Assembly: GCA_030524675.1 (NCBI GenBank) | Contig: JAUNGE010000011.1 | Coordinates: 38,421 to 82,266 of the forward strand | Source: a bacterium | GTDB taxonomy: Bacteria > Bacillota > Clostridia > Lachnospirales > Lachnospiraceae | Direction: 5' to 3' | Length of the DNA stretch: 43,846 nt | Shown: positions 1 through 9,086 of the stretch, piece after piece | How the letters are laid out: the number at the start of each line of letters is the position of its first letter | Numbering within the stretch: the first letter of the stretch is position 1 | The notes under the pieces: generated by a model | Databases searched by the model: none | Told to the model about the DNA's origin: nothing | The model's input: the letters and a program-made list of their open reading frames with translations, nothing else | Program-made: the position numbers and the translations under genes

Positions 1-110
1 TCGTGAGCGAGATGAAGCGAAGCGGAATTGAGCGTGCACTGCGTGGTAGAGCGAAGCTCGTGAGGGGCCAGTGTGCCACATTGGTATGAATCGAGCGTGC
101 ACTGCATGGC
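1..110 (+). repeat. Dispersed repeat, plus a partial second copy
   Basis: Positions 2-42 align with the minus strand of 9642-9681 and 9756-9795 at about 35 of 40 positions, with one indel. The shared core contains AGCGGAAT and GTGCACTGC. A shorter related stretch (GAATCGAGCGTGCACTGC) recurs at about 88-105, so the leader of the first gene carries one near-full and one partial copy. No coding potential is convincing here. Confidence 0.7.
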
Positions 111-140
111 AGAAAAAGCGCGGATGAAAGGGGAAATGGA

Positions 141-2006
141 ATGCAGATTACAGAGCTGGGAATACGGAATTTTAAATCGATCCGCAGTATGCAGCTGCAG
201 GATATTGAGAATGCGCTCATTCTGGTTGGAAAAAATAATACAGGAAAGACGGCTGTGCTGGATGCCATTCGCATGGTGTTTGGGCGGTATCAGGCGAATC
301 AGGAGGATTTTCAGGAAGATTTCCCGAATATTGAGATTTCGGTTTCCTTGCTGATAACAGAGGAGGACCTGCATCAGTTTCACCGTCTCGGAATTCTATG
401 CAAGCATCGCCGCTTTGCTGTCTGGAAATCCAGCTTTGAAAAATATCTGCCGTCTTATCAGGATGGGATTCTTTCATTCACCTTTATATTGAATCGGGAG
501 AGAAAAGTGCGCTACTGTGACGGGTTCAGCAAGAACAATAAATGGATTCCCAAAGTATTGCCGCAGCTGTATTATATTGATGCGCAGCGCAGTCTGGAGC
601 AGTTTCAGAAGGATCTGCTTCTTCTGCAGGAGGATGCGTTGCTGAAACGGATGCGCTCAGACACGTGCATGTTTGATGCGGGGAAGCGCTGCAACCGCTG
701 TTTCTCCTGTATTGGGTTGATTTATCAGAAGAAACCGGAGGAAATCAATATTCTGGAGACGGCGAAGCTGTTGGATTATAAGCTGTATCAACTGAATCTG
801 GACCATTTTTCCAAAAAAGTCAATGACACATTCCGCAGAAATGGCGGCCAGGACGAAATCCGTTATTCGATGAATCGCGATATAGAGCGGATGCTCACGA
901 TTGAGGCGGAGGTATGCAGCCACACGGCAGGGCAGCAGGTGATGAAACCGATAGACCAGATGGGAAAAGGGATGCGCAGTATCTATATGCTATCGCTTTT
1001 GGAAACCTATGCTGACGAGAAGGACCGCTACCCAGGTATTATTGTGATTGAAGAGCCGGAGATTTTTCTGCACCCGCAGATGCAGAAGCGGACAGGGGAG
1101 ATTTTGTACCGTCTATCACAGAGCAATCAGGTGATTTTTTCGACACATTCTCCAAATCTTCTGCCAAATTTTAATTCCAGACAGATACGTCAGATGGTTC
1201 GGGATGAAAATGGAAATTCGGCGGTCTGTGAGACGACAGATATCAGCCGGATTCTGGATGACCTCGGTTATACGGCGAACGATTTGATGAATGTGGATTT
1301 TGTGTTTATTGTGGAAGGAAAGCAGGACAAGAGCCGCCTGCCGCTTCTCATTCAGCAGTATTATTCGGAAGTGTATGACAAAGAGGGAAGATTGTCGCGG
1401 ATTGCGATTATCACGACAAATAGCTGTACCAATATCCGTACATATGCACACCTGAAATATATCAATCAGGTGTATCTTAGAGAGCAATTTCTGATGATAC
1501 GCGACGGGGACGGCAAGGACAGCACAGAGCTGAAACAGCAGCTTTGCCGGTATTATGAGGACAGAGGGCGTGAGGATGTGGATAAACTGCCGCGCGTGAC
1601 GGAGAAAAATGTCCTGATTTTGAAATATTATTCGTTTGAAAATTATTTTTTGAATCCAAAGGTCATGGCCGAACTTGGAGTTGTGGAATCTGAGGAGGCA
1701 TTTTATGAGATATTTCTGGAAAAATGGAAAGAATATCTGCATAGAATCCGCAGCGGCGAGCATCTGCGTGCTGTTTTAGGAAAGAATCTGGAGACAACAG
1801 AGGATGTGCAGCAGCATATGGAAGATATCCGCATCTATATGCGCGGACATAATATATTTGATATTTTTTATGGAAAATACAGAGGGTGCGAGGAAGAGCT
1901 GCTGACAGAGTATATTAAGCGGGCGCCAAGAGAAGATTTTAAAGATATCCTGGATGCGATTGATGCATTTATTTATTTTGAGAGCCGCAGGAAGGGAAAA
2001 TCTTAG
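141..2006 (+). CDS. OLD-family ATPase with C-terminal TOPRIM nuclease domain
   Basis: This 621-aa protein has the layout of OLD-family ATP-dependent endonucleases. An SMC/ABC-type Walker A (GKNNTGKT, residues 30-37) sits near the N-terminus, and a Walker B with paired glutamates (VIEEPE, E304-E305) is followed by an STHSP switch motif. The C-terminal TOPRIM domain shows the glutamate in IVEGKQD (E392) and the acidic pair DGDG (D455, D457). The start has an AAGGGG ribosome site eight to nine bases upstream. An uncommon feature is a cysteine cluster, C176, C184, C187 and C190, in the arm between Walker A and Walker B, which could bind zinc or an iron-sulfur cluster. OLD proteins act in DNA repair or phage defence; here the next gene is nth, so repair is a reasonable guess. 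No UvrD-like partner is adjacent, so it is not a standard Gabija pair. Confidence 0.85.
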   Translation: MQITELGIRNFKSIRSMQLQDIENALILVGKNNTGKTAVLDAIRMVFGRYQANQEDFQEDFPNIEISVSLLITEEDLHQFHRLGILCKHRRFAVWKSSFEKYLPSYQDGILSFTFILNRERKVRYCDGFSKNNKWIPKVLPQLYYIDAQRSLEQFQKDLLLLQEDALLKRMRSDTCMFDAGKRCNRCFSCIGLIYQKKPEEINILETAKLLDYKLYQLNLDHFSKKVNDTFRRNGGQDEIRYSMNRDIERMLTIEAEVCSHTAGQQVMKPIDQMGKGMRSIYMLSLLETYADEKDRYPGIIVIEEPEIFLHPQMQKRTGEILYRLSQSNQVIFSTHSPNLLPNFNSRQIRQMVRDENGNSAVCETTDISRILDDLGYTANDLMNVDFVFIVEGKQDKSRLPLLIQQYYSEVYDKEGRLSRIAIITTNSCTNIRTYAHLKYINQVYLREQFLMIRDGDGKDSTELKQQLCRYYEDRGREDVDKLPRVTEKNVLILKYYSFENYFLNPKVMAELGVVESEEAFYEIFLEKWKEYLHRIRSGEHLRAVLGKNLETTEDVQQHMEDIRIYMRGHNIFDIFYGKYRGCEEELLTEYIKRAPREDFKDILDAIDAFIYFESRRKGKS

Positions 2007-2102
2007 AACCCAAGTATAAGAAACCAGAATGAATGTAAGAAGTTGGAATATAAGAAATTGACATATTAAGAAATGGAAATATGAAAAACGAAAGGAATAG
2101 AA
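2007..2102 (+). repeat. A-rich spacer of degenerate tandem units
   Basis: The 96-bp gap before nth is built of about five imperfect units of 16-19 bases sharing a TAAGAA core. Similar purine-rich spacers of near-repeats precede several other start codons in this window. No gene is visible. Confidence 0.55.
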
Positions 2103-2795
2103 ATGGACGCAGAAATGAAAAAGAAAGAGCTGGCACTTCAGGTGATTGAACGTCTGAAGAAGGAATATCCGGATGCAGGATGCAGCCTTGATTACGATGA
2201 AGCGTGGAAGCTTCTAGTAAGTGTGCGCCTGGCAGCACAGTGTACAGATGCGAGAGTCAATGTAGTTGTGCAGGGATTGTTTGAAAAGTATCCGAGTGTG
2301 GAAGCTCTGGCAGAGGCGACACCAGAAGAGATTGAGGAGATTGTGAAGCCGTGTGGTCTCGGACACAGCAAAGCGAGAGATATCAGCGGCTGCATGAAGA
2401 TGCTGCGGGATGAATTCGGAGGCAGGATTCCGTGTGATTTTGATGCTCTGCTGCGTCTGCCTGGAGTGGGAAGAAAGAGCGCCAATCTGATTATGGGAGA
2501 TGTGTTTCAAAAACCAGCGATTGTGACGGATACACATTGCATCCGGCTGACAAACCGCATTGGGCTGGTGGATCAGATAAAAGAACCAAAAAAGGTGGAA
2601 ATGGCACTCTGGAAGCTGATTCCACCGGAAGAGGGAAGTGATTTTTGTCATAGATTGGTTTTCCATGGAAGGGAAGTCTGTACGGCAAGGACCACGCCAT
2701 ACTGCGATAGGTGCTGCCTGGAAGATATCTGCGGTAAACATGGCGTAGGTGAGGAAGGAAAGAAAAAGGGGAAGAAAAAAGAAAATAGTAAGTAA
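2103..2795 (+). CDS. nth: Endonuclease III (DNA glycosylase/AP lyase)
   Basis: This base-excision repair enzyme removes oxidised pyrimidines and nicks abasic sites. At 230 aa it has the usual length plus a short Lys-rich tail. The helix-hairpin-helix LPGVGRKSANLI contains the catalytic lysine K125, and VTDTHC carries the catalytic aspartate D143. The iron-sulfur ligands are C193, C201, C204 and C210. Their spacing is C-X7-C-X2-C-X5-C, one residue more in the first gap than the C-X6-C-X2-C-X5-C of E. coli Nth. The gene follows the OLD-type nuclease on the same strand, so the two may be co-transcribed as a DNA repair pair. Confidence 0.95.
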   Translation: MDAEMKKKELALQVIERLKKEYPDAGCSLDYDEAWKLLVSVRLAAQCTDARVNVVVQGLFEKYPSVEALAEATPEEIEEIVKPCGLGHSKARDISGCMKMLRDEFGGRIPCDFDALLRLPGVGRKSANLIMGDVFQKPAIVTDTHCIRLTNRIGLVDQIKEPKKVEMALWKLIPPEEGSDFCHRLVFHGREVCTARTTPYCDRCCLEDICGKHGVGEEGKKKGKKKENSK

Positions 2796-2848
2796 ATGCA
2801 GCAAGAAAAGGCAGCAGGTAAATGACAGCAAATGAAAGCGGGGAATTT

Positions 2849-4963
2849 ATGGATAAAAACAAACTGAAGGTATTGGGGATTGAGGAAAAGAATCTGATTC
2901 CTCTGGATGAGATAAACGGGTTTCGAGTGCGTCCTGGATTTTATGAGAATAATGGAGCAACAGCACTTTCAAATGGAGTGAATTTTACGTTCCATTCACA
3001 GAACGCGACGTCCTGTGAACTTCTGTTATATCACAGAGGAGAGGCGGAGCCGTATGCGGTGCTGCCGTTTCCGGAAAATTACCGGATTGGAAAAGTCTAT
3101 TCCATGATTGTGTTTGACCTGAAAATCACAGAGTTTGAGTATGCGTTTCGTTTGGATGGGCCATATAATCCGAAAAGAGGACTTTTGTTTGACAAGACAA
3201 AACCGCTGCTTGACCCATATGCGAAGGCAGTGACGGGACAGAGTGAGTGGGGAGTCAATCCCATGGAGGGAGGCGGCTACCGCGCCAGAGTGGTTGTCAA
3301 TGATTTTGACTGGGGGAAGGACAGGCAGCCGCTGGCAGCGATGCAGGATTTGATTATCTATGAACTCCATGTCCGAGGTTTTACAAAACATCATTCCTCT
3401 GGGGTGAAATATCCAGGAACGTTTGCGGGGCTGAAAGAAAAAATTCCGTATTTAAAGGATTTGGGAATTACAGCTGTAGAGTTGATGCCGATTTTTGAGT
3501 TTGATGAGACGCAGGGCAAGCGTGTGGTGAATGGCAGAGAACTGTTGGATTATTGGGGGTATAATACAGTTGGCTTTTTTGCCCCGAACACCAGCTATGC
3601 GGCGAAAGTGGAGTATAACCGAGAGGGCATTGAACTGAAATCTCTGGTAAAAGAGCTTCATAAAAATGGAATTGAAGTGATTTTGGATGTCGTATTTAAT
3701 CACACGGCAGAGGGAAATGAAAAGGGGCCGTTTTTCTCCTTTAAAGGGATTGACAACAATATTTATTACATGCTGACTCCCGATGGTCAGTATTATAATT
3801 TCAGCGGATGCGGAAACTCCTTGAACTGCAATCATCCGATCGTACAACAGATGATATTGGATTGTCTCCGGTACTGGACGATCACCTACCGGATTGACGG
3901 ATTCCGGTTTGATTTGGCGAGTATTCTGGGGCGCAACGAGGATGGTTCTCCGATGAAGCAGCCGCCGCTTCTGAGAAATCTCGCAGCGGACCCGATTTTG
4001 GGGGATGTGAAGCTGATTGCCGAGGCGTGGGATGCAGGCGGATTGTACCAGGTGGGAAGTTTTCCGGCATGGAACCGCTGGGCAGAGTGGAATGGCAAAT
4101 ATCGTGATGATTTGCGCAGTTTCCTGAAAGGGGATTATTGGTTCGCACCAGAAGCGGCGAAGCGGATTGCCGGTTCTCCGGATTTGTACACAGGGCAGTA
4201 CCGTGGATACAATTCTTCGATTAATTTCCTGACCTGCCATGATGGTTTTTCTCTGTATGATTTGTATGCGTACAATGAAAAGCACAACTGGGAAAACGGC
4301 TGGGATAATACGGATGGGGCGAATGACAACCGAAGCTGGAATTGCGGAGTGGAGGGAGAGACTGACGATCCGGAAGTGCTGGCGCTGCGAAGAAAACTGA
4401 TTAAAAACGCCTGTGCGGTCCTGATGTGCAGTCGGGGAACTCCGATGTTTCTCGCTGGGGATGAGTTCTGCAACACACGGTTTGGAAACAACAATCCATA
4501 TTGCCAAGACAATGAGACTTCTTGGCTGAACTGGGACCTTTTGGAGAAAAATCGTGATATCTATGAGTTTTTCCGGTTTATGATTGCATTTCGCATGGAA
4601 CATCCAGCAATCCGAGGAAATATTCTTCCTTCCAGTATCGGGTATCCGGCTATCAGTTTTCACACGCAGAAGGCACAATGTACGGAGATTACGAGTGAAT
4701 CCACCTATATTGGTATCCGGTTCTCCGGACGGATTATGGAAACACAGCAGGAAGATCTGGTATATGTTGCAATCAATGTGTTCTGGGAGGAACAGGAGAT
4801 TGAGCTGCCGACGCTTCCAGGATTCTGGCAGTGGTATGTCTGCGTCGATACCTCGGAGGAAGATATGGAAAAGTGTGTTGTTCGGGATTATCAGAAAATG
4901 CGGCATACCAGAAAGCATATCCGCATTGCGCCAAGGTCTGTGATGGTGCTGCTGGGAATGTGA
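2849..4963 (+). CDS. glgX: Glycogen debranching enzyme (GH13, GlgX/isoamylase type)
   Basis: This 704-aa protein has an N-terminal CBM48/isoamylase-type domain followed by a GH13 alpha-amylase barrel. Signature regions are DVVFNHTAEG, GFRFDLAS (nucleophile D355), IAEAWDAGG (acid/base E392) and TCHDG (D465). It should hydrolyse alpha-1,6 branches of glycogen or limit dextrins in the cytoplasm, since no signal peptide is seen. I place the start at 2849, behind GCGGGGAA at good spacing; an in-frame ATG at 2822 has a weaker site and would add nine residues. It is followed closely by a sugar kinase. The GlgX name is by family resemblance; a pullulanase-like specificity is possible. Confidence 0.9.
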   Translation: MDKNKLKVLGIEEKNLIPLDEINGFRVRPGFYENNGATALSNGVNFTFHSQNATSCELLLYHRGEAEPYAVLPFPENYRIGKVYSMIVFDLKITEFEYAFRLDGPYNPKRGLLFDKTKPLLDPYAKAVTGQSEWGVNPMEGGGYRARVVVNDFDWGKDRQPLAAMQDLIIYELHVRGFTKHHSSGVKYPGTFAGLKEKIPYLKDLGITAVELMPIFEFDETQGKRVVNGRELLDYWGYNTVGFFAPNTSYAAKVEYNREGIELKSLVKELHKNGIEVILDVVFNHTAEGNEKGPFFSFKGIDNNIYYMLTPDGQYYNFSGCGNSLNCNHPIVQQMILDCLRYWTITYRIDGFRFDLASILGRNEDGSPMKQPPLLRNLAADPILGDVKLIAEAWDAGGLYQVGSFPAWNRWAEWNGKYRDDLRSFLKGDYWFAPEAAKRIAGSPDLYTGQYRGYNSSINFLTCHDGFSLYDLYAYNEKHNWENGWDNTDGANDNRSWNCGVEGETDDPEVLALRRKLIKNACAVLMCSRGTPMFLAGDEFCNTRFGNNNPYCQDNETSWLNWDLLEKNRDIYEFFRFMIAFRMEHPAIRGNILPSSIGYPAISFHTQKAQCTEITSESTYIGIRFSGRIMETQQEDLVYVAINVFWEEQEIELPTLPGFWQWYVCVDTSEEDMEKCVVRDYQKMRHTRKHIRIAPRSVMVLLGM

Positions 4964-5027
4964 ACACAGAGCAGGATAAAAATAAATGAAGTAGAAAAGG
5001 ATGGAAAATGTGGAGGATAAGAAAAAC

Positions 5028-6632
5028 ATGGATTCTAAAGAGAATAGAACAAAAGTGATTGCAGAGGGAAGGGCGATTCTGGGAATTGAGCTGGGTTCTA
5101 CCAGAATCAAGGCAGTACTGATAGATGAGGTGGGAACGCCGATTGCGTCCGGCAGCCATGACTGGGAAAACAGGTATGAGAATGGTATCTGGACGTACAG
5201 CCTGGAAGATATCTGGAGTGGACTGCAGGCCAGTTACCAGGATTTGGCACACAATGTAAAAGAAACATATGGTGTTTCTTTGAGAAAACTGGCAGCAATC
5301 GGATTCAGTGCAATGATGCATGGATATATGGCGTTTGATGAGAACGGAGAGCTTCTGGTGCCGTTCCGCACTTGGAGAAATACCATTACAGAGCAGGCGT
5401 CAGACAAATTGACAGAGCTGTTCTCTTACCATATTCCGCAGCGCTGGAGTATTGCTCATCTGTATCAGGCGATTTTAAATAAAGAGGAGCATGTGAGTCA
5501 GGTTCGCTTTATCACGACACTTGCCGGTTACATCCATTGGAAATTGACTGGACAGAAGGTAGTTGGTGTGGGAGAGGCGTCCGGAATGTTCCCGATTGAT
5601 ACGGCAACACATGATTTTTATGAGAGCATGATACAGGCATTTGATGAGAATGTGGCTGACAGACAGTATCCCTGGAAACTGCGTGAGGTTCTCCCGAAAG
5701 TTCTTGTGGCAGGTGAAGAGGCAGGCGTGCTGACAGCAGAAGGCGCAGCGCTTCTGGATGTTTCTGGAGAGCTGGAAGCTGGCATCCCGCTGTGTCCGCC
5801 TGAAGGAGACGCTGGAACTGGTATGGCGGCGACAAACAGCGTTGCAGTGAGAACGGGAAATGTGTCTGCGGGAACCTCTGTTTTTGCTATGGTGGTTCTG
5901 GAGAAAGAACTTTCCAGAGTGTATCCGGAGATTGACCTAGTGACAACGCCGTCCGGAGACCTGGTGGGCATGGTTCACTGCAACAACTGTACTTCCGACC
6001 TGAACAGCTGGGTGTCTCTGTTTGAAGAATTTTCACAGGCAATCGGTGTGACTATGGATAAAAACACGTTGTTTGAGACGCTGTACCGCAAAGCTCTGGA
6101 AGGAGATGCGGAGTGCGGCGGCCTGCTTGCATACAATTATTTTTCCGGTGAACATATCACAGGATTTGAGGAAGGACGGCCGCTGTTTGTCCGCACACCG
6201 GAGAGCTGCTTTAACTTGGCAAACTTTATGAGAGTGCACCTGTTCACTTCTCTGGGCGCTCTGAAGGTGGGAATGGATATTCTGCTGAAGGAAGAGAAAG
6301 TGAAAATGGATAAGATTCTGGGACATGGCGGTCTGTTCAAGACGCGCGGCGTGGGACAGAAGATTATGGCAGGCGCTCTGAATGTGCCAGTGGCAGTGAT
6401 GGAGACCGCAGGAGAGGGCGGTGCATGGGGAATTGCGCTTCTGGCTTCCTATATGATAGAAAAACAGGATGGCGAGAGTCTGGCACAGTATCTTGACAGA
6501 AATATATTCTCCGGTGAGACAGGAACGAAGGTGCTGCCGGATGAAAAAGATGTGGCTGGTTTTGATGCTTTTATCGAACGGTATAAGAAGGGTCTTGCGA
6601 TTGAGCGGGCAGCAGTGGAGTCTTTGCAGTGA
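5028..6632 (+). CDS. FGGY-family carbohydrate kinase
   Basis: This is a two-domain FGGY kinase of 534 aa. The N-terminal phosphate loop reads [16 protein letters not shown] conserved [13 protein letters not shown] segment supplies the probable catalytic aspartate, and [10 protein letters not shown] and the late glycine-rich [11 protein letters not shown] region form the nucleotide side. The family phosphorylates sugars such as xylulose, ribulose or glycerol, but the substrate cannot be read from sequence. The ATG at 5028 has GGAGG upstream at 11 bases; an in-frame ATG at 5001 would add nine residues. It ends 14 bp before the dus start and follows the debranching enzyme, so it probably belongs to the same transcript. 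Confidence 0.88.
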   Translation: MDSKENRTKVIAEGRAILGIELGSTRIKAVLIDEVGTPIASGSHDWENRYENGIWTYSLEDIWSGLQASYQDLAHNVKETYGVSLRKLAAIGFSAMMHGYMAFDENGELLVPFRTWRNTITEQASDKLTELFSYHIPQRWSIAHLYQAILNKEEHVSQVRFITTLAGYIHWKLTGQKVVGVGEASGMFPIDTATHDFYESMIQAFDENVADRQYPWKLREVLPKVLVAGEEAGVLTAEGAALLDVSGELEAGIPLCPPEGDAGTGMAATNSVAVRTGNVSAGTSVFAMVVLEKELSRVYPEIDLVTTPSGDLVGMVHCNNCTSDLNSWVSLFEEFSQAIGVTMDKNTLFETLYRKALEGDAECGGLLAYNYFSGEHITGFEEGRPLFVRTPESCFNLANFMRVHLFTSLGALKVGMDILLKEEKVKMDKILGHGGLFKTRGVGQKIMAGALNVPVAVMETAGEGGAWGIALLASYMIEKQDGESLAQYLDRNIFSGETGTKVLPDEKDVAGFDAFIERYKKGLAIERAAVESLQ

Positions 6633-6646
6633 CGAAAGGAAGCGGA

Positions 6647-7714
6647 ATGCGGTTTGATTTTGCCCCTATGGAGGGGATTACAGGATATATTTACAGAAAT
6701 GCACATCATGCATGGTTTGGAGGAATGGACCGATATTTTGCACCGTTTCTCTCTCCGAGCACTGCGAAGGACTTCTCCTCCAGGGAAAGGAATGATATCT
6801 GTCCAGAGCACAATGAGGAAATCTGCCTGATTCCACAGCTTTTGACGAACCAGGCGGAAGTATTCCTTCTGGCGGCAGAGAAACTGGAACAGATGGGATA
6901 CCAGGAAGTGAACCTTAATCTGGGATGCCCGTCCGGAACCGTGGTTGCAAAGAAGAAGGGTTCAGGGTTCCTCGCGTATCCGCAGGAGCTGCAGGCATTT
7001 CTGGAGGAGATTTTTAGAAAAACACCGATTGCTGTTTCTGTGAAAACACGTATCGGGAAGGAAAAACCGGATGAATTCCTGCGCCTTCTGGAGATTTTTA
7101 ATCAGTATCCAATCAAAGAGTTGATCATTCATCCTCGGGTACAGAAGGATATGTATAAAAATACGCCAAATTGGGAGAGCTTTTCATGGGCGGTGCAGCA
7201 CAGTGCGAATCCCGTATGCTATAATGGGGATTTGTTTTGCGTTGAGGATTATCTGCGTTTTCGGGAGAGATTTCCTGATGTGCGGGCAGTGATGCTCGGA
7301 CGGGGACTCCTGAGAAATCCCGCGCTGGCGAATCAGCTTCGGCGTGTGGAGAGACAGACGCAGGGGAGTATGCAGAGTATCACACAAAATGTAACTTTGA
7401 GCGTAACAAAAAATATAACACAGAACATAGTGCAGATGGAAAACGGGCAGAAGACGGCAGGGATGGACTTTGCGAGTGAGACAGAGGCGCTGCGTGGATT
7501 TCACAATCAAGTATATCATGACTATCAGAAGGTGATGTCCGGTGACAGAAATGTGCTCTTTAAGATGAAGGAAATCTGGTTCTATCTTTCGGCTTCATTT
7601 CCAGGATGCGAGAAGGAAATGAAGAAGATCAAAAAGGCGGAGAAGTGCCTGGAGTATGAGCGCGCCGTGGATATGATGTTTGAGAAGCGTGCAGGAAGGA
7701 TGCCGGCAGAATAG
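6647..7714 (+). CDS. tRNA-dihydrouridine synthase
   Basis: This flavoenzyme of the Dus family reduces uridine to dihydrouridine in tRNA. Of its 355 aa, the FMN barrel motifs APMEGITGYIYRNAHH, NLGCPSGTVVAKKKG (with the active-site Cys), VKTRIG and MLGRGLLRNP are all present. The start is the ATG at 6647 behind GAAAGGAAG; a GTG at 6629 overlapping the previous stop is less likely. About residues 235-265 form a low-complexity insertion built from repeats of the type ITQN/VTKN, placed between the barrel and the helical domain and not typical of the family. The gene is the last of the same-strand run and is followed by a hairpin terminator. Confidence 0.9.
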   Translation: MRFDFAPMEGITGYIYRNAHHAWFGGMDRYFAPFLSPSTAKDFSSRERNDICPEHNEEICLIPQLLTNQAEVFLLAAEKLEQMGYQEVNLNLGCPSGTVVAKKKGSGFLAYPQELQAFLEEIFRKTPIAVSVKTRIGKEKPDEFLRLLEIFNQYPIKELIIHPRVQKDMYKNTPNWESFSWAVQHSANPVCYNGDLFCVEDYLRFRERFPDVRAVMLGRGLLRNPALANQLRRVERQTQGSMQSITQNVTLSVTKNITQNIVQMENGQKTAGMDFASETEALRGFHNQVYHDYQKVMSGDRNVLFKMKEIWFYLSASFPGCEKEMKKIKKAEKCLEYERAVDMMFEKRAGRMPAE

Positions 7715-7762
7715 AAAAACATCGAATATATACATAGATATAGAAAAACATAGAATAGAAAG

Positions 7763-7812
7763 ACAGGTTTTGGCTGTTGTATTGGATTTCAGCCAGAACC
7801 TGTTTTGTTTTG
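7763..7812 (+). terminator. Rho-independent terminator after dus
   Basis: A 13-bp stem (ACAGGTTTTGGCT with AGCCAGAACCTGT, one G-U pair) and a 15-nt loop precede a T-rich run. It lies about 50 bp after the dus stop. Confidence 0.8.
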
Positions 7813-7825
7813 CAGTGAGAGCACG

Positions 7826-7874
7826 CAGTGCGGAGCAATCCGGTATCAAAGGGGTCAAAATACCTTTTGACCCC
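7826..7874. repeat. Palindromic repeat beside degV 3' end
   Basis: A perfect 10-bp stem (GGGGTCAAAA, TACC loop, TTTTGACCCC) spans 7851-7874. It is preceded by CGGAGCAATC (7831-7840), which recurs at 26812-26821 inside another repeat element. GGTAT at 7842 can also pair with ATACC at 7860, so two exclusive folds are possible. It may terminate the minus-strand degV transcript, although the T-run is weak. Confidence 0.6.
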
Positions 7875-7905
7875 AACATCATATGGATATTGTTATGGCA
7901 CAGTA

Positions 7906-8799
7906 TTATTTTTTCGGAGGTCTTTTCGGGCGGCAGGAACATCCGATACCTAATCCGCCATATCCGATATGGCAGGAAACACCCAGAGACAGGTCATCAC
8001 ACAGAACTTCCATGTCTGGAAATGCCTCTTTGATTTCTTTTACCCATTCGTCGGTATCTTCTTTGGAAGCACTGGAAGCAGCGAGAAGGTACACTTCACC
8101 CTTTTCATAAGCGTCTTTGAAGGTCGTCTCCAAATCATGATGCATGGCTTCTATCATCGTCTTCTTGACTTTGAGGAATCCGCGGCATTTTTTGAAGGTG
8201 TCCAGTTTTCCTACATCAAATTTTAAAACAGGTTTGATGTTTAAGATGGTGCCAAGGGCAGCAGTGGCCGGAGTGATGCGTCCGCCACGTTTTAAATGCT
8301 CCAGAGTTTCAACACCCACATAGATGACCATTTTGTCGCGGGATTCTTCGAGTATCTGCTTGATTTCTTCGGCATTGTAGCCTTCCTGAATCAGTTCTAG
8401 GGCATCTAGGATGGAACGGCGCAGGGGAGTGGAAACTCTGCCATTATCCACAACAAGCACACGTCCCGCATATGGCTCTTCTTCTGCTAAGGCAGCAGCT
8501 GTACTGCATGAACCGCTCAGTCCGCTGCTGATAGGAATATAAAGTACTTTTTCACAGTCTTCCAGAGCTTTGTCCCAGAGATTCATTACATCTGCAGGGG
8601 ATGGCTGAGAGGTTGTAATTTCCGCTCCGGAGTCCAGTTGCTCAAAGAATTCTTCTCTGGATAAAGTGATGTTTTCATAGTAACAGGTTCCATCAATGTA
8701 AAAAGGCATAGGAAGTACATAGATTCCAAGCTCCTCTGCCTGTTTTTGCGTAATTCCGCTGTGGCTGTCGGTGATAATTCCGATTGGTTTCATAATCAT
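7906..8799 (-). CDS. DegV family fatty-acid-binding protein
   Basis: This 297-aa protein opens with IGIITDSHSGI, the DegV lipid-site motif. TTSQPSP follows at about residue 62, and SSGLSGSC contributes the second serine loop. DegV/FakB proteins bind a fatty acid for phosphorylation by FakA in Gram-positive phospholipid synthesis. No fakA is in view, so this is one of the scattered DegV paralogues common in Firmicutes. The start at 8799 has GGAG six bases upstream; a second ATG two codons later is possible. It is transcribed alone, convergent with dus. Confidence 0.92.
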   Translation of the reverse strand: MIMKPIGIITDSHSGITQKQAEELGIYVLPMPFYIDGTCYYENITLSREEFFEQLDSGAEITTSQPSPADVMNLWDKALEDCEKVLYIPISSGLSGSCSTAAALAEEEPYAGRVLVVDNGRVSTPLRRSILDALELIQEGYNAEEIKQILEESRDKMVIYVGVETLEHLKRGGRITPATAALGTILNIKPVLKFDVGKLDTFKKCRGFLKVKKTMIEAMHHDLETTFKDAYEKGEVYLLAASSASKEDTDEWVKEIKEAFPDMEVLCDDLSLGVSCHIGYGGLGIGCSCRPKRPPKK

Positions 8800-9086
8800 C
8801 TAATCTCCTCAATGTTTGACTTCTTTTGAGTCTCATGGTACATTGTAATAAGGTTTATAGTTCAGGTATATATAATGGTAAAGATATTCTTGGAGAAAGT
8901 CTTCGCTCATAACGAGATAGGAGCTATTTTGTCCTATACGTATATACTCCATATAATGTAGCATTTTGTGAAGGAAAACGTCAAGACTGGTGGCTCGGAC
9001 TGAACAAAATTGGCCGTTTTGTAACATCGCGTACAGAATGTATGCGGCCTGGACAAATCATTACAGAAATAAAGTGAGAAAAAGAA
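8800..9086. promoter_or_regulatory. AT-rich intergenic region between degV and tetR
   Basis: This 287-bp region separates two divergent genes and must hold both promoters. An inverted repeat ACAAAA-N7-TTTTGT (9004-9022) lies about 65 bp upstream of the TetR start and is a candidate operator. A TACAAT box on the minus strand (8842-8847) could serve degV, but I see no matching -35. No gene is convincing. Confidence 0.35.

Noticed and set aside
1116-1763. Minus-strand frame of 215 codons inside the OLD-family gene
   Set aside because: Antisense to clear ATPase and TOPRIM motifs; Cys/His/Ile-rich content is typical of a shadow frame.
141-2795. Gabija defence pair
   Set aside because: The OLD-type protein fits GajA, but the neighbour is endonuclease III, not a UvrD-like GajB.
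3452-5110. A long minus-strand open frame opposite the debranching enzyme and sugar kinase
   Set aside because: It lies fully antisense to two well-recognised genes, has no ribosome site or family resemblance, and reads as a shadow of biased codons.
8833-9027. Short minus-strand frame in the degV-tetR gap
   Set aside because: No good ribosome site and Tyr-rich composition that follows from AT-rich DNA; kept as intergenic, though a tiny peptide cannot be fully excluded.
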